Positions 42,935 through 56,100 are shown, counted from the stretch's first letter. The stretch is DNA of 64,000 bases from Hymenopellis radicata (GCA_015501595.1 JADNRX010000001.1:186001-250000); one strand, 5' to 3'. The notes: generated by a model from the sequence alone, not told the origin. Numbers and translations are program-made.

Positions 42935-45711
42935 CTATGTCGACAGCATCCCCAGATCCTCCTCTCCCTCCTCTCCAAAGATCTCCTCAAATATCTCTCG
43001 TCCTTCAGTCGGCAGCGGTGGCAGCTCCCGCTTGTTCCGCATTCGCTCGTCATTCCAGACGCCCTCCAACGCCCCAGCTAGGCTCCGCAGCCCAAAGAGA
43101 AACCCCTTGTCCGGTTCCGCAGGATAATGTGGAGGAAATCGTGCGTAAATCAGTCCGGTCTCGTCATCCACCTCTGCCTTGTACCCAGCTGACGAGGCAC
43201 TCACTCCATGCGGGGGCATCCCCTCCCCCGGAGACGGGTATGGTAGCCAATCAGACCCGGTCGTCGTGTGCGCAAAATCCACAATTCGTACGCTCACCTC
43301 TCCTCGCGACCGTGGTTCCTGCAACAGATGCTCGCTATGCGATCGTCGCAGTGGAGGTTTCCCATCCCGGTCTCGTCGTTCCATGCTTTCGGCGCGCTTG
43401 GACGATGATAGTGGCGCCGACGCGCGGAATGCATCCTGCGACTCGCGGTCCCCGTCGTAGATCAAGAGAAGACTGCATCCGTAGAAGCGATACCCCTTCA
43501 GTCGATTGATGATCCTTGCCAGACCGTATATCTTCTGTAGCAGCACCGGTATCTGATAAGACAGTAAACGCTCCCCGTCATGCAGAAAACTTGCAAGCAC
43601 AGAGGCAAAGTCCTTGGCCTGGACTTCTCTCCCCACATACTTGTCCTGTGTCACATACGACTGCGTTACATTGTTCCACGTCTGCATACCACACAACCTG
43701 ACTCCCAACGTCCGACTCGTCGTACGGTCACACTTTTTGCGCTGTGACTTCTTCTTGGCATGTGTCGCGTCCATACCATACTGGCGCGTCCCCATCTTCA
43801 GATCCATCACACACGGCCGCTTGTGCCTACCCGTGAGGTCTTCCATGAGGATAAAATGGTTCTGACGCGTCGACGGCGCGCGTGGATGAGGAGCACTGCG
43901 TGACCGACTCCGAGGTTTGGGGCAGTCCATATCAAAGACATCCATCAAGGCTTCTCGCTCGAGAGACTCGAGCTTCCCAGGTGACGCAATGACGGTTTCG
44001 CTCTGTACGCGTCGAAGGGGCTGAGTTTCGATGCGTAGCTTCTCCACCTGGCTCAGAAGCTTGCGAGGACGTCGTCTTCGCCTTTGACCCGATAATCCAG
44101 AGACACCGTCACCTTCGGCATCCGCGTCACCCTCATCTTCAGTCGCACCAGCCCATCGAGCATCTGTTCGCCGTCTAAAGCGACGCAGAACGGTGCTAAA
44201 GACGTGGTCTTTGAGCTTGGTGTTGACGACAGTTGAACCTGTACCGTCGAATAGACGTGGACGCTCTTCATCCGAAGCTGGACTCTTGCGAGCTGGAGCT
44301 TCTGCAAGCTGAGGTGGAATGGTTCGTAAGGAGACGCGGGGAGAATTGGCGGGGGTAGGTGCTAATGTCAGCGGGCTGTGTTTGTGAGGAATTGACATGC
44401 CGCCATCCTTTCCCAGATCGGGACTAGATGCAGCACCGTTATTGAGCTGCTGTCGCTGCATCTGTCGATGTGCCCAATTTGTGGCGGTGCTGTGCGATAA
44501 CGAACGGTTACGTCCTGTCTGGAGAAGCCACTCTGGTATGATATGACGATTACGGTCAAGGACGACTTCCGGCATTTCTGCATCATCACTGTCGGTGTCC
44601 CCGTCATGTGAGGTTTCAAAGGCGGAATGTGGAATATGGGAGGTTGCGGATTTGACAAAGGGAGGGCGAGGTGTAGATCGAGGTGGAGGTGAGGAATGTT
44701 TAGGGACGCGACGATAGCTGACAAGCATGACACCAAGATAGCGGGGGATATAGGCAAGAAGTGGGGGTGCTTCTCGTTCGACAGCTTCGTAAAAGAGGTT
44801 CTCGCGAGATACCAGCGGCTGAGAAACGGTCAACAAAGATAGATAATGGGTATTAGGTGATATGTATATACCTTGCAAACAGCTCGTTTGGTGAATTTAT
44901 AAATGGCGCTGTGTCCACCGACCTGGTTTCGAAATGGTTTGAGAGGTATATGCGGTAAAGAAACGTCGAGATCGAGCTCGTCGTCGTTTGCGGTTTCGTC
45001 GTCGACGTACGAGTCGTCGAGGACAGCATGGCTGGGAAAGGATGTAGTGGACGTCGTAGTACTAGCAGAACCTGACTCCCAAGTATCTTCATCGTCGTCG
45101 GTCGACCAGGGCGATACGGAGAACATATCCCTGGGCGACAAAGGCGGCGCGGGACTCGCGACTGGTCTCTCCATACGACGGCCACGGCCTTCCATAACGC
45201 CTTTGCGCCAGTTGGCGAGATCGGCAAGCTTCATGTCCCGCCCACTCTGCTTCCGACTAGATGTAGATGAGCCGCCATCGGTACCCTCGTCCCGCTCCCT
45301 AGTGCGGACCCTCTGCAGCGCCGTCGAGCTCTTCTCCCGCCTTAGTGCGGCCGTCTCTCGGTCGGGCCACTCTGAGCGTTTGACAAACTCGTATTTTTCG
45401 GCAACGTTCTCGGTAGACTTGCTGGACGGACCCGCCTCTGTCGAGTCCTTGAAGAGACGCAGTGTTGCGGCCACTTTGCGTCCGAGCGGCGGATGCACGT
45501 CGGTCGAGCTCTCGGATCGCAAGAGATGGGGCCTAGAGGGCGGCATGGTCATGGCACGGGTCGACTTGCGATATATCTCTGTAGTGTAGCCATCGTCGTC
45601 GGTGGAATCGCCTACGCGGGACTTGGCCTTGGTGCGGTTGTAATTCTTTGTCGTAGTCGTCGCCGTCGTTGTCGGCGAGCTCAGCGGGAAGTGGTAATGC
45701 TGCGTGCCCAT
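42935..45711 (-). CDS. KCS1: Inositol hexakisphosphate kinase (IP6K/KCS1)
   Basis: Two exons on the minus strand, 44872-45711 and 42935-44818, 907 residues. The N-lobe starts in exon 1 ([20 protein letters not shown]) and continues [20 protein letters not shown], after a disordered Ser-rich region. The family signature PxxxDxKxG appears as PCVMDLKMG, with [10 protein letters not shown] and the metal-binding VRIVDFAHT. The end [18 protein letters not shown] is typical. KCS1 makes the inositol pyrophosphate 5-IP7, a signal for phosphate and energy status. A large serine-rich insert within the kinase lobe is common in fungal KCS1. Confidence 0.95.
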
Positions 45712-47312
45712 GCGAGTGTGGCGGCCAATTTACCAGAAAACCGCAGAAAAACCAGAACAAAAACGTCGCTGAACGCTCACTTTAAAACTGCGATCCCAGG
45801 GTCCAAGTGTCCACTCGGACCACGTGGTTCCCGATTGACGAACCATCACGAACGTTGTTGGTTACGGCAGTTCTCCAACGTGCCGCCCAGTGGCGATGTT
45901 CCCTCCTCCCTCGTATCGATCCGCCTGTCAATAGATATACCTCAAACTGTCTGCTTTCCTGCTTCCTTCACGAGAACTGTACCGATTCTGTTCGCGGCAT
46001 CATACTCACAAGATCGACGCTAAAACCGATCATCATTGACACTGACAGCAGTCACTCTGGTTTATTTCTTGCTTTGACCACACAAAGCTCTCTCTCACTA
46101 TCACGAGAGCGCGACTGCTCCATCAATCTTTCTCGGCTTGTCCCAAATAGACCACTGAACTTTGTTTCGTACTATTCGCGCAACGCTTACGACTGTCTGT
46201 GTCGTATCAGTCCCGCGTCACATGTGGGGCGGTATAGGAGACGAACATGGGGCACACCTGATACAGTACGACGCGAGCGTCGGGTATCCTCCCCGCGCAC
46301 GCGCTCACCCAGGTATCTTTCAGCAAATAGTACCTCGGTAAGCAGTCGTAAATCATATCACACCCGCTCACCCCGCTCTCAGTCTAGTCAATTATTTCCG
46401 TCGCGATACCTCGTCCCTTGTCTGACCGACCCCCATGGGTCTTTAATCTCGTATAACATGTACGGCAACATCGACACGTTCTTACAGCCTTAGATGGCCG
46501 GTTTGGCGTTGTCTAATCATATGCCTCACCATCATGAAAAGTATAACGTCCTACCGAGTCCCAAGACGCTCATTCCGTCTCCGTAATGACCCGACCAGCA
46601 TGCCGAGTGGTTCGCGAGCACATTCATTTCATTTCTGCGAATCCTCTCTTTAATCCCGGAAACTCTTCCCGTTCAATCTCCCACTTCGCCGTTATCGAAG
46701 GCGTCAAATCCTGCGTCATCTGTCAGTTACAGTTACTTACAGTGCCTAGCGGGCAAGGTCAAAAGCATCCGGATTCACTCCTATTCAGCTGTCCAAGAAT
46801 AAAATGGTTGCTCTTCGTATGCACAGAGCCAGGCCGGACCGTCGAGAGTTTGCCTGTGAATAGATAAGGGTATCTAGGATTCCGTGAGCTTAGAAGTGTT
46901 GTCGAGCGTCTTCCCAGGATCCACAACGCTGGAACGCGCAAGAACGCGAACTTCGTCCGACCGGTACCATTAATCCGATAATATCCGGATGACAAATCAT
47001 CGTTTGTTTCGACCGCACAATGACCATGATCAAAGCTGGTGTTGTTCAACTGTCAAAGTGATCTTTCATCGAATCGGTTGTCTGCTTTGGCTGAAAGGTC
47101 AAACTGATAGGCAGATATTTTAGCCAACCCTATTCTGAAACATCACATGGTTCTTGTACAAATAAATATCAATAACAGTGGTATATAAACGGTATGACAC
47201 GGTTTGCTTCCCGTGCTTTCCTCCTGCCAACCTGGTGTTTTAAGGTACCTTAGCTTTTTTGTCCTTTTCCCTTGCTCATAAGTCTTTCTTTCAGTGACTT
47301 TCAGGACTTGAG
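45712..47312. other. Intergenic region between divergent genes
   Basis: 1.6 kb upstream of both KCS1 and the 47313 gene. A 228-codon Ser/Arg-rich frame (45807-46493) starts without an ATG near its front and has no family resemblance; I read it as chance. Probably long leaders and promoters. Confidence 0.55.
47184..47190 (+). promoter_or_regulatory. TATA box upstream of the 47313 gene
   Basis: TATATAAA-type sequence about 125 bases before the ATG, followed by a pyrimidine-rich leader (CTTTTTTGTCCTTTTCCC). Confidence 0.5.
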
Positions 47313-49445
47313 ATGTCTTTCAAGCCTGTCTTTAGTAATCCTCTTCATCAAAGAACAAATGTGACAGATCCTTTGCAACAAGCATCTGCACTACAAGTGC
47401 ACAGACAACCTCAGCAACCTTTTGCCTCCTCATCCAACGCCTTTGGCACTTCAGCTAGGATCACCTCACCGGGTGCTAATCCAGAGCAAGTAATTCCATC
47501 CAACGCTATCCTACCAGTTGCAGAGGTTGGTCCCTCTTCCTCCGGCTGCCGGAAGAGTCTGACCAGTGCTCAGTATCAACACCGGGGTCAACCTGCACAT
47601 AACTTGGTTCCGAGACCACAAAGGACGACGGACAAGAAGGACAGCCAAATTTATTTTGGCAGAAAGTCTTATACCTTCGTACATGGTCGTAATGAGCTAT
47701 TCAATGCGCAGATCCGCAACAATTTGGCGCCGTTGCGAAAATTGTTGCTGGGCGACGAAGCTCCGATGACGGTTCCCACGCGAATGACTCAGCAGTTACC
47801 CGAGTCCTATCCAGGTTTGAACAGGTTCCCTACCTCTACAGTTTCAACTGAGATGCTTCATATAGATCCAGGCCTGATGGATTTGACATATCCCGATGAT
47901 GAGGAAGAGCAGGAAGTTGCAGATGTGATTCTTGCTTCACCTGCATCCTTTGATGTGGACCAGGGTGTCGGACCAACGATACCGTCGCCGACCGCTCCCG
48001 GAGGTCACGTCTCAACCGAGGTCACGTGCACGTACTCACGGGCCTCCTCAGCAATACCCGTCGTGTCTCCTCACCAAGCCCTTCGTCATGAGACTCCGGA
48101 AAGATATCACCTAGGATCTCCCCCAACCTACCCTCCTCCTTCTCCCAAACTATGTATCCATACCCCATCTCCCTCTCCTTCACCCTCTTCCTCCTTCTCT
48201 ATCCAAGCCAAAGAAGAAAATCAATCTAGCATTCCACCACCCACTGCAATTCCTCCCCTTCCCAAATCCCCACTTTTTAAACAACATCATCATGCTTCTG
48301 TCAAAGCGCCCTCTCCGAGCCCACTTCCATCCCCGGAGACTACAAATCCACAACGGAAGCGAAAGGTCTGTAGGGATGTAGAGAAGGAATCTCCTAGAGC
48401 TAAAAAGCCCAAGGTCTCCAAATCCGTCCTTGGTGGTAGAGATAATACCAAACTGCCGAAACCGAATCAGCCTCATAGACCTGATCTCTATGATGACCTA
48501 CCACAGTGGAAGAGGCTCTTTGAGGATCCTGTCTTGGACAAGGAGAATCAGACGGGGCCTGAGGAACCTACGATATCGGCATCGAAGGATCACATGAAGG
48601 CTGATGTCGGCGTTTCGCACGACAATCCATCGAAATGTGTTGATGTTCCGACGCCGATGGACGTTGACCCTCCGACATTCGACGAGCCCGAAGTAGATGA
48701 TGAGGGTTTCTGGGAAGGTCCCCTGAAGTCCACGCATGTGGACGTCGGCGCAACATCCGTCGAACGATCCGAGCGACATATTTCCCCACATCCGGCCGAC
48801 ACTGATGTCCCGTCGTTGGTTGCTGAAGCACGCGAACAACGTCCTCTTGGTACTCCGCATTCCCCTATCACCACAATGGTCGAACTCCCAGATTTGGACT
48901 TTTTCTTCGATGAGCGAGGTCCGGGGATAGCGGTCTTGCACGAAAACAACGGTGTTTCGACGGAGACGTCCCATCTCTCGCTGAGCCAAAATCCTCCAGT
49001 ACCGGATGACGACGTAGCACCGTCGAGCCCCGTAGCACCGTCAAGCCCCGTAGCACCGTCAAGCCCCGTAGCACCGTCAAGCCCTCTAGCATCGTCCAGC
49101 TCTCTAGCACCATCGAGCCCATTTGTTCCTGGACCGTCGCCCCGCAAAGTGCGGCAACCCGTCCCAATGGCTACACTGTTGTCGTGGAAGGCAGAGCTCG
49201 CCACGATTCACGATAAAGGACAGAGTGGAAAGTTGAAGGAAATCGACCGAAGAAGCGCCAGTGACATTCTGCGCTCGATGGTGAAGCAGCGGGGTAAGAT
49301 ACTAGCGTCAAGTCTGGCAGATAGTGAGTTGGAGCCTGTAGTTCGGTGCTACATCGGGAAGAACGCGGTGCAGGGCAAGGACACGCTGAAGAACGCGAAA
49401 CTAATGGTGTCTCACTTCGAGAAAGTGCTGAGCAATTCAATATAG
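47313..49445 (+). CDS. Large disordered protein of unknown function
   Basis: Intronless, 710 residues, unusual in this intron-dense window. No recognised domain. The first 150 residues include KDSQIYFGRKSYTFVHGRNE; the middle is Pro/Ser-rich with basic patches (PQRKRKVCRDVEKESPRAKK, a likely nuclear signal) and a central acidic region with WEGPLKSTH. A run of VAPSSP hexapeptides follows. The last 90 residues (LLSWKAELATIHDKGQSGKL ... ILRSMVKQRGKILASS) look helical and may be the only folded part. Possibly a nuclear or chromosome-associated protein, by composition only. Confidence 0.75.
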   Translation: MSFKPVFSNPLHQRTNVTDPLQQASALQVHRQPQQPFASSSNAFGTSARITSPGANPEQVIPSNAILPVAEVGPSSSGCRKSLTSAQYQHRGQPAHNLVPRPQRTTDKKDSQIYFGRKSYTFVHGRNELFNAQIRNNLAPLRKLLLGDEAPMTVPTRMTQQLPESYPGLNRFPTSTVSTEMLHIDPGLMDLTYPDDEEEQEVADVILASPASFDVDQGVGPTIPSPTAPGGHVSTEVTCTYSRASSAIPVVSPHQALRHETPERYHLGSPPTYPPPSPKLCIHTPSPSPSPSSSFSIQAKEENQSSIPPPTAIPPLPKSPLFKQHHHASVKAPSPSPLPSPETTNPQRKRKVCRDVEKESPRAKKPKVSKSVLGGRDNTKLPKPNQPHRPDLYDDLPQWKRLFEDPVLDKENQTGPEEPTISASKDHMKADVGVSHDNPSKCVDVPTPMDVDPPTFDEPEVDDEGFWEGPLKSTHVDVGATSVERSERHISPHPADTDVPSLVAEAREQRPLGTPHSPITTMVELPDLDFFFDERGPGIAVLHENNGVSTETSHLSLSQNPPVPDDDVAPSSPVAPSSPVAPSSPVAPSSPLASSSSLAPSSPFVPGPSPRKVRQPVPMATLLSWKAELATIHDKGQSGKLKEIDRRSASDILRSMVKQRGKILASSLADSELEPVVRCYIGKNAVQGKDTLKNAKLMVSHFEKVLSNSI
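49014..49121 (+). repeat. 18-base coding tandem repeat (VAPSSP)
   Basis: About six copies of GTAGCACCGTCAAGCCCC-like units encode VAPSSP, decaying toward the 3' end (LASSSS, LAPSSP). The first four are nearly identical. Confidence 0.88.
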
Positions 49446-49915
49446 CTTACCTATAATCCCTATGCATTCCTACGTTACATGGCCGAAATTTCGATGTTTG
49501 TGGCTCCAACATTCTTCTATGTTTGGTTAATATACCTGACTTTGTGCACATCCTGTGAGAGCAAGTAGTCGTCTGATAGAAATCGAATTTAACCAGTGCA
49601 CATTCAAGAGCTGGTTGACAGTTGTGGGAGTGACGAAGAGGGCACTGAGATGATGGTGAAAACTGAGACCTGTGGACCGGCGATCGAGCATCACCGGCTG
49701 ACACGCTGAGCCACTGACTCATCTCCATTCAGCTCGAAACATAAACACTGCATTTGTGTACGCTCGCAAATCAAGGGAAGCGCGTCTAAAATGAGCAGGT
49801 ATCTAAAAAGTAATGTGTACTAATACAACATGTATGTGAAGACAAGAATATACATTCAGGACTGGAATAACTCATAGCGGCGAGATAAATAAATGCGAAC
49901 TAATCAAGAAAGTGA
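49446..49915. other. Convergent intergenic region
   Basis: 470 bases between two gene ends; no supported gene. The right part is A/T-rich. Confidence 0.6.
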
Positions 49916-52041
49916 TCACGACATAGCGACGACGGCCGTTGAAGTCTGCATTGGAAGCTCCTCCACCTTCCGTTTCTTCGCCACAGGCTCCGCATCCGAG
50001 TCATCGATGACAACAATAGTATCTTCATCATTCGGCGTTGCAGCCAACGCAGCAGGTCCAGGCGTCGCAGCAGGTCCAGATGCCGGTGTGGAATCCCCCG
50101 GCTCTTTCCTCTTCACACCGCCGGACGCCTTTGCACCGCGTCCACGAGTGACACCCTTCTTCTTGGCCCGCCGCCGCTCTTTCAGCACCCTAACCATATG
50201 ACCAGTAAGGACGTCCAATGCCTGTCGGGAGCCCATACGCTCGAGATCCGCAATGATCTCCTTGGTGAGATCACTGAATACGTTCGGATCCAATACAAGC
50301 TTGCGCTCATGTAACACCATATAACCCTCTCGTGCAGAATTATTAGGATGGGAGGGAGAATAGTCTGGATGAGTAGGCGGGATAGGACCGAGGATAATGG
50401 GAATCGGAACATCCGGAAATGCTGGGGAAGCGGAAACGGCTGAAACCGCGGCGTTGTTCGACGTAGAGGAAGCTTGTGAAATAGGTGTTGCTGCTGCGGG
50501 AGGCGCCGCTACAGTCGCTGTTGACGGAACGACGGGGATTGGGGCGACTTTGGAATGTATTCGCCAATTCGATTGCGTCAATGCGGCATATGGATTCGGT
50601 CCGTTCATTGGCGTACTAGAATATCCCGATGTGTTCGTAGTTGACTGGTACGGTTGTTGATAAGAAAAGACGTTGGTACTGGAGGCGGGCACAGTAGAAG
50701 ATGTCGCTGAAGTTACAGTAGCCGTAGGTGTTTGCGTCGGTGGCGCCGCCGCCTTGGATGTAAGAGGTGTAGAAGTTAATGGGGGAGGAAGCACCTTGTT
50801 GTCGCCCTTGACACTGCGCTTCAAGGGTGGGTCGGAAAGAGGTGCGCCCTTTTCCTTCTTCTTCCCTTTCGCAGCGGCTTGAGCGGCCTGTTGCTGACTC
50901 TTCAACTCCTGCTCCTCGATTATGTGCGCATTCTGCTCGTCTAATGACCAGAAGTAACCCTTGCCTCGGTCACTTGCACATTTCTCCAACTTCTTGAAGG
51001 CCTTGTTAGAGGAAAGATTGTGGCGAACAGAACTCTAATTGATAGATCAGCAAAGAACGACGTGGTTGAGAACTGGCGTACCGTCCAAGGGGGACCATCG
51101 GCATAACGGTAGTACGGGAACTCTGTCATTATCCAGTTGCATATTTCGTTGAGCGTGGCCTTATTAAGGACTTTAAGGGAACGATAGATTAACTGAGCAT
51201 AAGTAAAGGTGGGTTTGGGGGGTATCTGGTCGGGAGGCGGTTTCTCCTCTACAGGTGGTTCGGCCGCAGTGGACGGCAAGTCTGTGGAATCGCTCTTCCT
51301 GCGTTTCTTGCCCTTGCTTGCCCGGTTTATATTGTTCGAGTTGGGTAACTGGGGCTCCGGGGGCGGAAGGGGACGTTTACCACGTCGTGGCGGAGAGGGT
51401 AGTACAGGCTTGGGTGGCTTGATGTCCTCTGGCGGCGGAGGTGAATGGGAAGGTTGCGACGAAGGCGGCGAGAAGGAAGTGATATCGAGCGACGGCGACC
51501 GCTGTCTATTCGCCGACGACGAATGCGAGCTCGGCGAGGGCGAGTCATCTGGCGGTGGCGGTGGCGGCGGGAGTACAAATTCAAAGGTTCGGGATGCTAT
51601 CTGAATTTGAGAGCTATGATAGAATAGTCAGCCTCGTGTACGGAGGTCACTCGTTTCATTATCGTACCGTTCCCCAAGTGGAGCCCTTGTTCCGCTCCCA
51701 GACCACACTCCGTCTACCCAGGCGCCGTTGCGGCCAATAACAGCGAGCACGAAGCGGTCTTGCTCCGAGTCATACTCTATCTTGGCGTGCAGTCTGGATA
51801 CACTCTTGAGAGCACCAAGGTCAACATCGACCTGCGAGGCTTCCGTAGCCGGTGTTGAAGATGTCGCGCCGTTCGCATTGGGGCTGCACCGTCGTCCGAT
51901 GGTGACTGACAGCGTCTGGATATAGAATGTAAAGCTGGGAAAGACGAGGGAGTAGTAGGCAGAGATTTTCTTTGGGGGAGACTGGTTGTCGACGCCGCCG
52001 GCGTCGTTGCCTGTCGCTGTCGTGACATTCTCCGCAATCAT
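49916..52041 (-). CDS. FHL1: FHA and forkhead domain transcription factor, FHL1 type
   Basis: Three exons on the minus strand: 51668-52041, 51082-51613, 49916-51034; 674 residues. An N-terminal FHA domain (IGRRCSP...LGALKSVSRLHAKIEYD...IGRNGAWVDG, with conserved Gly-Arg, Ser-Arg-His and Asn-Gly) is followed by a Pro-rich linker and a forkhead domain (KPTFTYAQLIYRSLKVL ... WTSSVRHNLSSNKAFKKLE, with the NxxSxxH-type recognition helix variant SVRHNLSSN). The long Ser/Pro/Ala tail ends with a basic patch and an acidic VVIDDSDAE. FHL1-type factors control ribosomal protein genes with IFH1 in yeast; the same role here is inferred from architecture. Confidence 0.92.
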
Positions 52042-52372
52042 TTCCGGGGTTGGTCGTCGTTATCGTCCGCGGCAACGGTGATGGACTCGGTAAACCAATG
52101 CGAGGGCGCTGTCAACAAAGCCGCACTGTCACTGTCACGTAGTGTGACTTCACGTGGCATTTAGTTACGCGCTCTTTCCAGCAACTTCTAATAGGTCGGA
52201 TGCTGGCGCATGTTGAGACGGAAGCCATTATAATTAATATCAATGCAGATTGAGGTAATATGGCTTGCAAGAGCAAAAGCAACCTGGATATTTCTCCCTA
52301 AGCGATTTAGCACGTGATCTGGCCGAACAAAATTTAAATCGTCGGCCCGAGGGCCGAGGAAAGGCTTCATTC
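52042..52372. promoter_or_regulatory. Divergent promoter region of FHL1-like and MTFP1 genes
   Basis: 330 bases between opposing start codons. The only short feature noted is CACGTGATCT at 52312-52321, an E-box-like CACGTG element. Confidence 0.45.
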
Positions 52373-53073
52373 ATGTCTCCCCCGAACGAGACTACAGTCG
52401 AGGCCATCGAGCAGGAGATAGACAATCTTGCGGACAAGAACGTCGACAGTGTTGACTCTGACATCCGTTATCTCGCGTACGGAGCGCGCCTGCGAACCGC
52501 ATTGCGCGCTGGATCTCGGTACATTGCCTACGTATGTGATGTTCTCAACTCCAAAGCATCTCTTACATTTTCTTGCTCAGACGAGTGATGTTGGAGAAGC
52601 CTTCCGACCTGTTGTCCCTCCCTGGGTCGTGACAGCGGCGTACGGAGTCTCCTGGCTATACCTTGCAGGCGATGTATCCTATGAATCGTATAAGGCTCAC
52701 AGGCGCGGCCCCACCGCTGTAGAAGCTGCCTACCTTTCGGAGCCTACTCGGCTGAGTCTCGTTGCTGTACAGAGAGCAGCCTTTCAGTCTATCGCTTCCA
52801 TGTGAGTGGACACGCAATCTTGTCATCATTTGCTAACATCCCTCCAGGGCTTTACCAGCGTTTACTATTCATACTGCCGTGAAACAGGCAAAGAAGGCCT
52901 TTGTAAACACCAAGAATGTGAGAGTGAAGACCTGGGGACCGACTATGACTGGCCTTGCTATCGTTCCGGCGTTACCATATCTCTTCGATCATCCTGTAGA
53001 AGTCGCGACAGAGCGCGCGTTTGATTGGATTCGGGAGCAGCTTGTAAAGCACGAGGAGGAGAAGGACTTGTAA
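52373..53073 (+). CDS. Mitochondrial fission process protein 1 (MTP18/MTFP1 family)
   Basis: Three exons (52373-52531, 52581-52801, 52848-53073), 201 residues. Family features: YLAYGARLRTALRAGSRYIA, then SDVGEAFRPVVPPWVVTAAYG, YLAGDVSYESYKAHRRGP, and ALPAFTIHTAVKQAKKAF before PALPYLFDHPVEVATE. Several membrane segments are visible. In animals MTP18 sits in the inner mitochondrial membrane and promotes fission; fungal homologues are conserved but less studied. Confidence 0.92.
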
Positions 53074-53169
53074 TGTCTATACTTACTAAATATTGTAGAG
53101 AATAATAATGCTACATGGGCTACATGTTTTCAGCGGTAACAACGCGAATCCGATGACGAGAGGAGATGT

Positions 53170-56100
53170 ATGACGCATGCCGTGGCGCGTCGGACCGGCA
53201 CACTGCTAAAACCTTCTTTCATGTCAAAACAGTCAGTCATCCAAAATGTCCTCCACGCCGGCTCCCTCCTGCTGGATAGCTCATCTTCAAACCAAAGCGC
53301 TGTGAAACAGTCGCTCAATGACACCCTTCTCCAGCGTCTCTGGCGCTACTATGACTATGAACAGATTCCAAGAAAACTGGATGACAGCAGTAATCTGGAC
53401 GAGATTCAACTCGTAACGGCAGAGGAAAGTCTTTCGGTCGTTGTGCGAGCTCAAAATCTGCTCGGGAGCGATGAGGCTGAAGATGATGTTCCGGTCATTG
53501 GGACTCGCGACATCGCCCAGCTTCGCGCTCTGCTGGGAATCGCGTTCAAATGGGGTGTCGATCTCCTCCTTCCACGCGTGATGGTCGCGCTGCCCAAGGT
53601 CACATCGAAAGCCGGACCGTCCAGGATCGCTTCTCTCGACACGGCAGGCCAGGATTTCAAGCGTTTAGCTGCCCTTCTCGCCAACACCCTCGCTCTTTTG
53701 TTCCCAAATGGACCCAACAGTCAGCTCCCACAGACTTTAATAACGACGACACTTGTAAACAGACATCTCACTGACATTCTCAAGCCTTCTATTGCTCTTG
53801 GATGGCTCCCCAAGGCTCTTGCTACGGACACCATCCATCCTATGGATGACGTTCGGCCAGTAATCCTACGCTTGCTTTCGATGTGAGTGATAGTATGCGG
53901 TGCCTCTACTACCGCTAATAGTCTTAGTCTCCCGCCATCTCAAGCCATACTGTCTCTCGGAGGTGTCATCTCTTCACTCCCCTCGCCAACTTACATCCGC
54001 CGTTTTGCTGGGTCGCTGTTGACGAGGCAGATATTACGCGCGCACGGTGTTCGTGGGTTATGCGAAGCTGTTTTCGGTGATGACGAGGAAGCAATGGGAG
54101 AAGAAAATGACCTGGACCGGCTTGAACACACAGCCAAGGTCTTGACTGCGGTTCCAAAGGAGATGGATGCCAAGGTACACTCATTTCTTTGCTGTATACC
54201 CATCTCATGTATTGAATGTAGGTCTATTACTCCGCTATCGTTCCCAAAATATTCGAATTCTTAAGCTCCTCGAGCCCAGAGAATAAAGTTCCAGCCCCAT
54301 ACAAACGCGCTGCGGCGTTCACTATATCGAGAATGTTGACGACGGACGCCCATGAAGGTGCCGCGAAAGCCGTCATTATCCCACTATTGAAGGATCCTTT
54401 CCATGTCATCTCAGCCCGCACGACGAGTTTCGCCGCTTCAGACTGTCTAGTGATATTGACTACTCTCATCACCAACACCGATCCTTCTCCAACGCTCATA
54501 TCAACCCTCCTGTCTCCCTCTGTCCCGGCATTCTACTCCCTACAACAGCACTTGGAGCAAAAGAAAGCATCCGATCCCTCTGTGCTCGAACGTGTTCGAG
54601 GTCTCTTGCAAACCTGGGCTAGAGTCGTAGAAACTAGCGAATGTGTTGGCATTCTTTGGAGTATTGTTGTTGGAGGCGAGCAAGACGGCTGGCACGCAGA
54701 CCTTGAAGGAAACTTTTTTCGCACTGCCAAGTCCTCAATGCCCGAAGAAGAGCGTTTCGCACTCTTCACACCACAATCTCGGCGTGAAGCCGAAGACGCT
54801 GGAGAGTTTGATCCAGATGCGAATGTCATGGAGGTGTATCCTGATCCCGCTCAATTTGTAGCATTGCTGAAGAGAGTGGGCAGAGTCGATGTCGTTGGAG
54901 AGTTATTCGTTCGATGTTTAGAGGCGTATCGAGCGACTAGGAAGGAGGACGACCCATTGAAGACCCTTCTTTATCTGCAGCTTGTCATCCAGATGCAGAC
55001 GCAATTGGAGGGCGGTCTCTTGGGGCTCAAAGATCCGGGTCACGTATTGGGATTCGTGAAGCATGCCTTGGAGGATGCGAACCGCGCCAAAGAAGCTCCC
55101 AAGCGCGCGGAGCGACCCAAGACAGGATTGGATGTTTTTAAAATCACGCCAGATCAAGTGGACAGCGATGACGAGGAGGGGACAGCGACGACGATATGCC
55201 GGACTCGGAGCGTTACGATGAGACGACAGAAACAGCCGTGAATCTGCTGTTATCCATTCTAGAGGCCAATCCATCTCTATCGGCTCGGTCCGCGCCCATT
55301 TTGGATGAGATTTTCGATCTCCTTGACGGCGCGGCCCCTTCGTTGAATTCACTAATCAGAGAGGCGAGAATGGTGATGACCGCCCGTTTGGCGTCGACGT
55401 CGTCCTCCACAACCTCAGATGCTCAAAAGGATGACACTGTGGAAACGTATCAGCGCGCCCTAAAGCTCCTACAAGACCCTATCCTTCCTGTACGAGCGCA
55501 TGGCCTACTGCTTCTCCGGGAATTGAAGGCGCCTAACGAGGCCCTCGTCCCGGCTATATTGGAGATTTTCATGGAAGCAATCCAAGACGACGAGTCGTAC
55601 ATATATTTGAACGGCGTTCAGGGACTGGCCGGCATGGTCGACAAACACGGCAAGGAGGTTTTAACGCGTCTCGTTGGGGAGTACGCAAAAGGTTTAGATG
55701 GTGTATGGGACAAGGCCGACGTGGACAAGCGAGTCAGAATTGGTGAAGCCCTTGGGATCGTGATTAAACGGTCTGGAAGAGCTCTAGGTGTTTATGTCGA
55801 CCAAGTTGTACCGCACCTCATGCGCATGGTAAGTTCAAAGCAGCTTCCCACAACGTTGAAGACTTCGGCGGTGGGCTTACTTGGGGAATGTGCGGGAACG
55901 TACTTGCTGGCTCTGGGATCGTATTGGAATGACCTCATTGGCGGCATGCTCGACCTCCTACAAGTTGAGACTTCCATGACAGAAGAAGAGGATGCGACGA
56001 AAGGTATGGATGCCAACCCGACCAAGAAGGACAAGTTTCCACCTCTTCGGAGAGCGGCGCTCCACTTCATGGGACTACTTGTCAAAGAAACGACGCGGGC

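Noticed and set aside
45807..46493. 228-codon open frame, Ser/Arg-rich
   Set aside because: It lacks an early ATG, resembles no family, and lies in the leader region of KCS1; likely chance.
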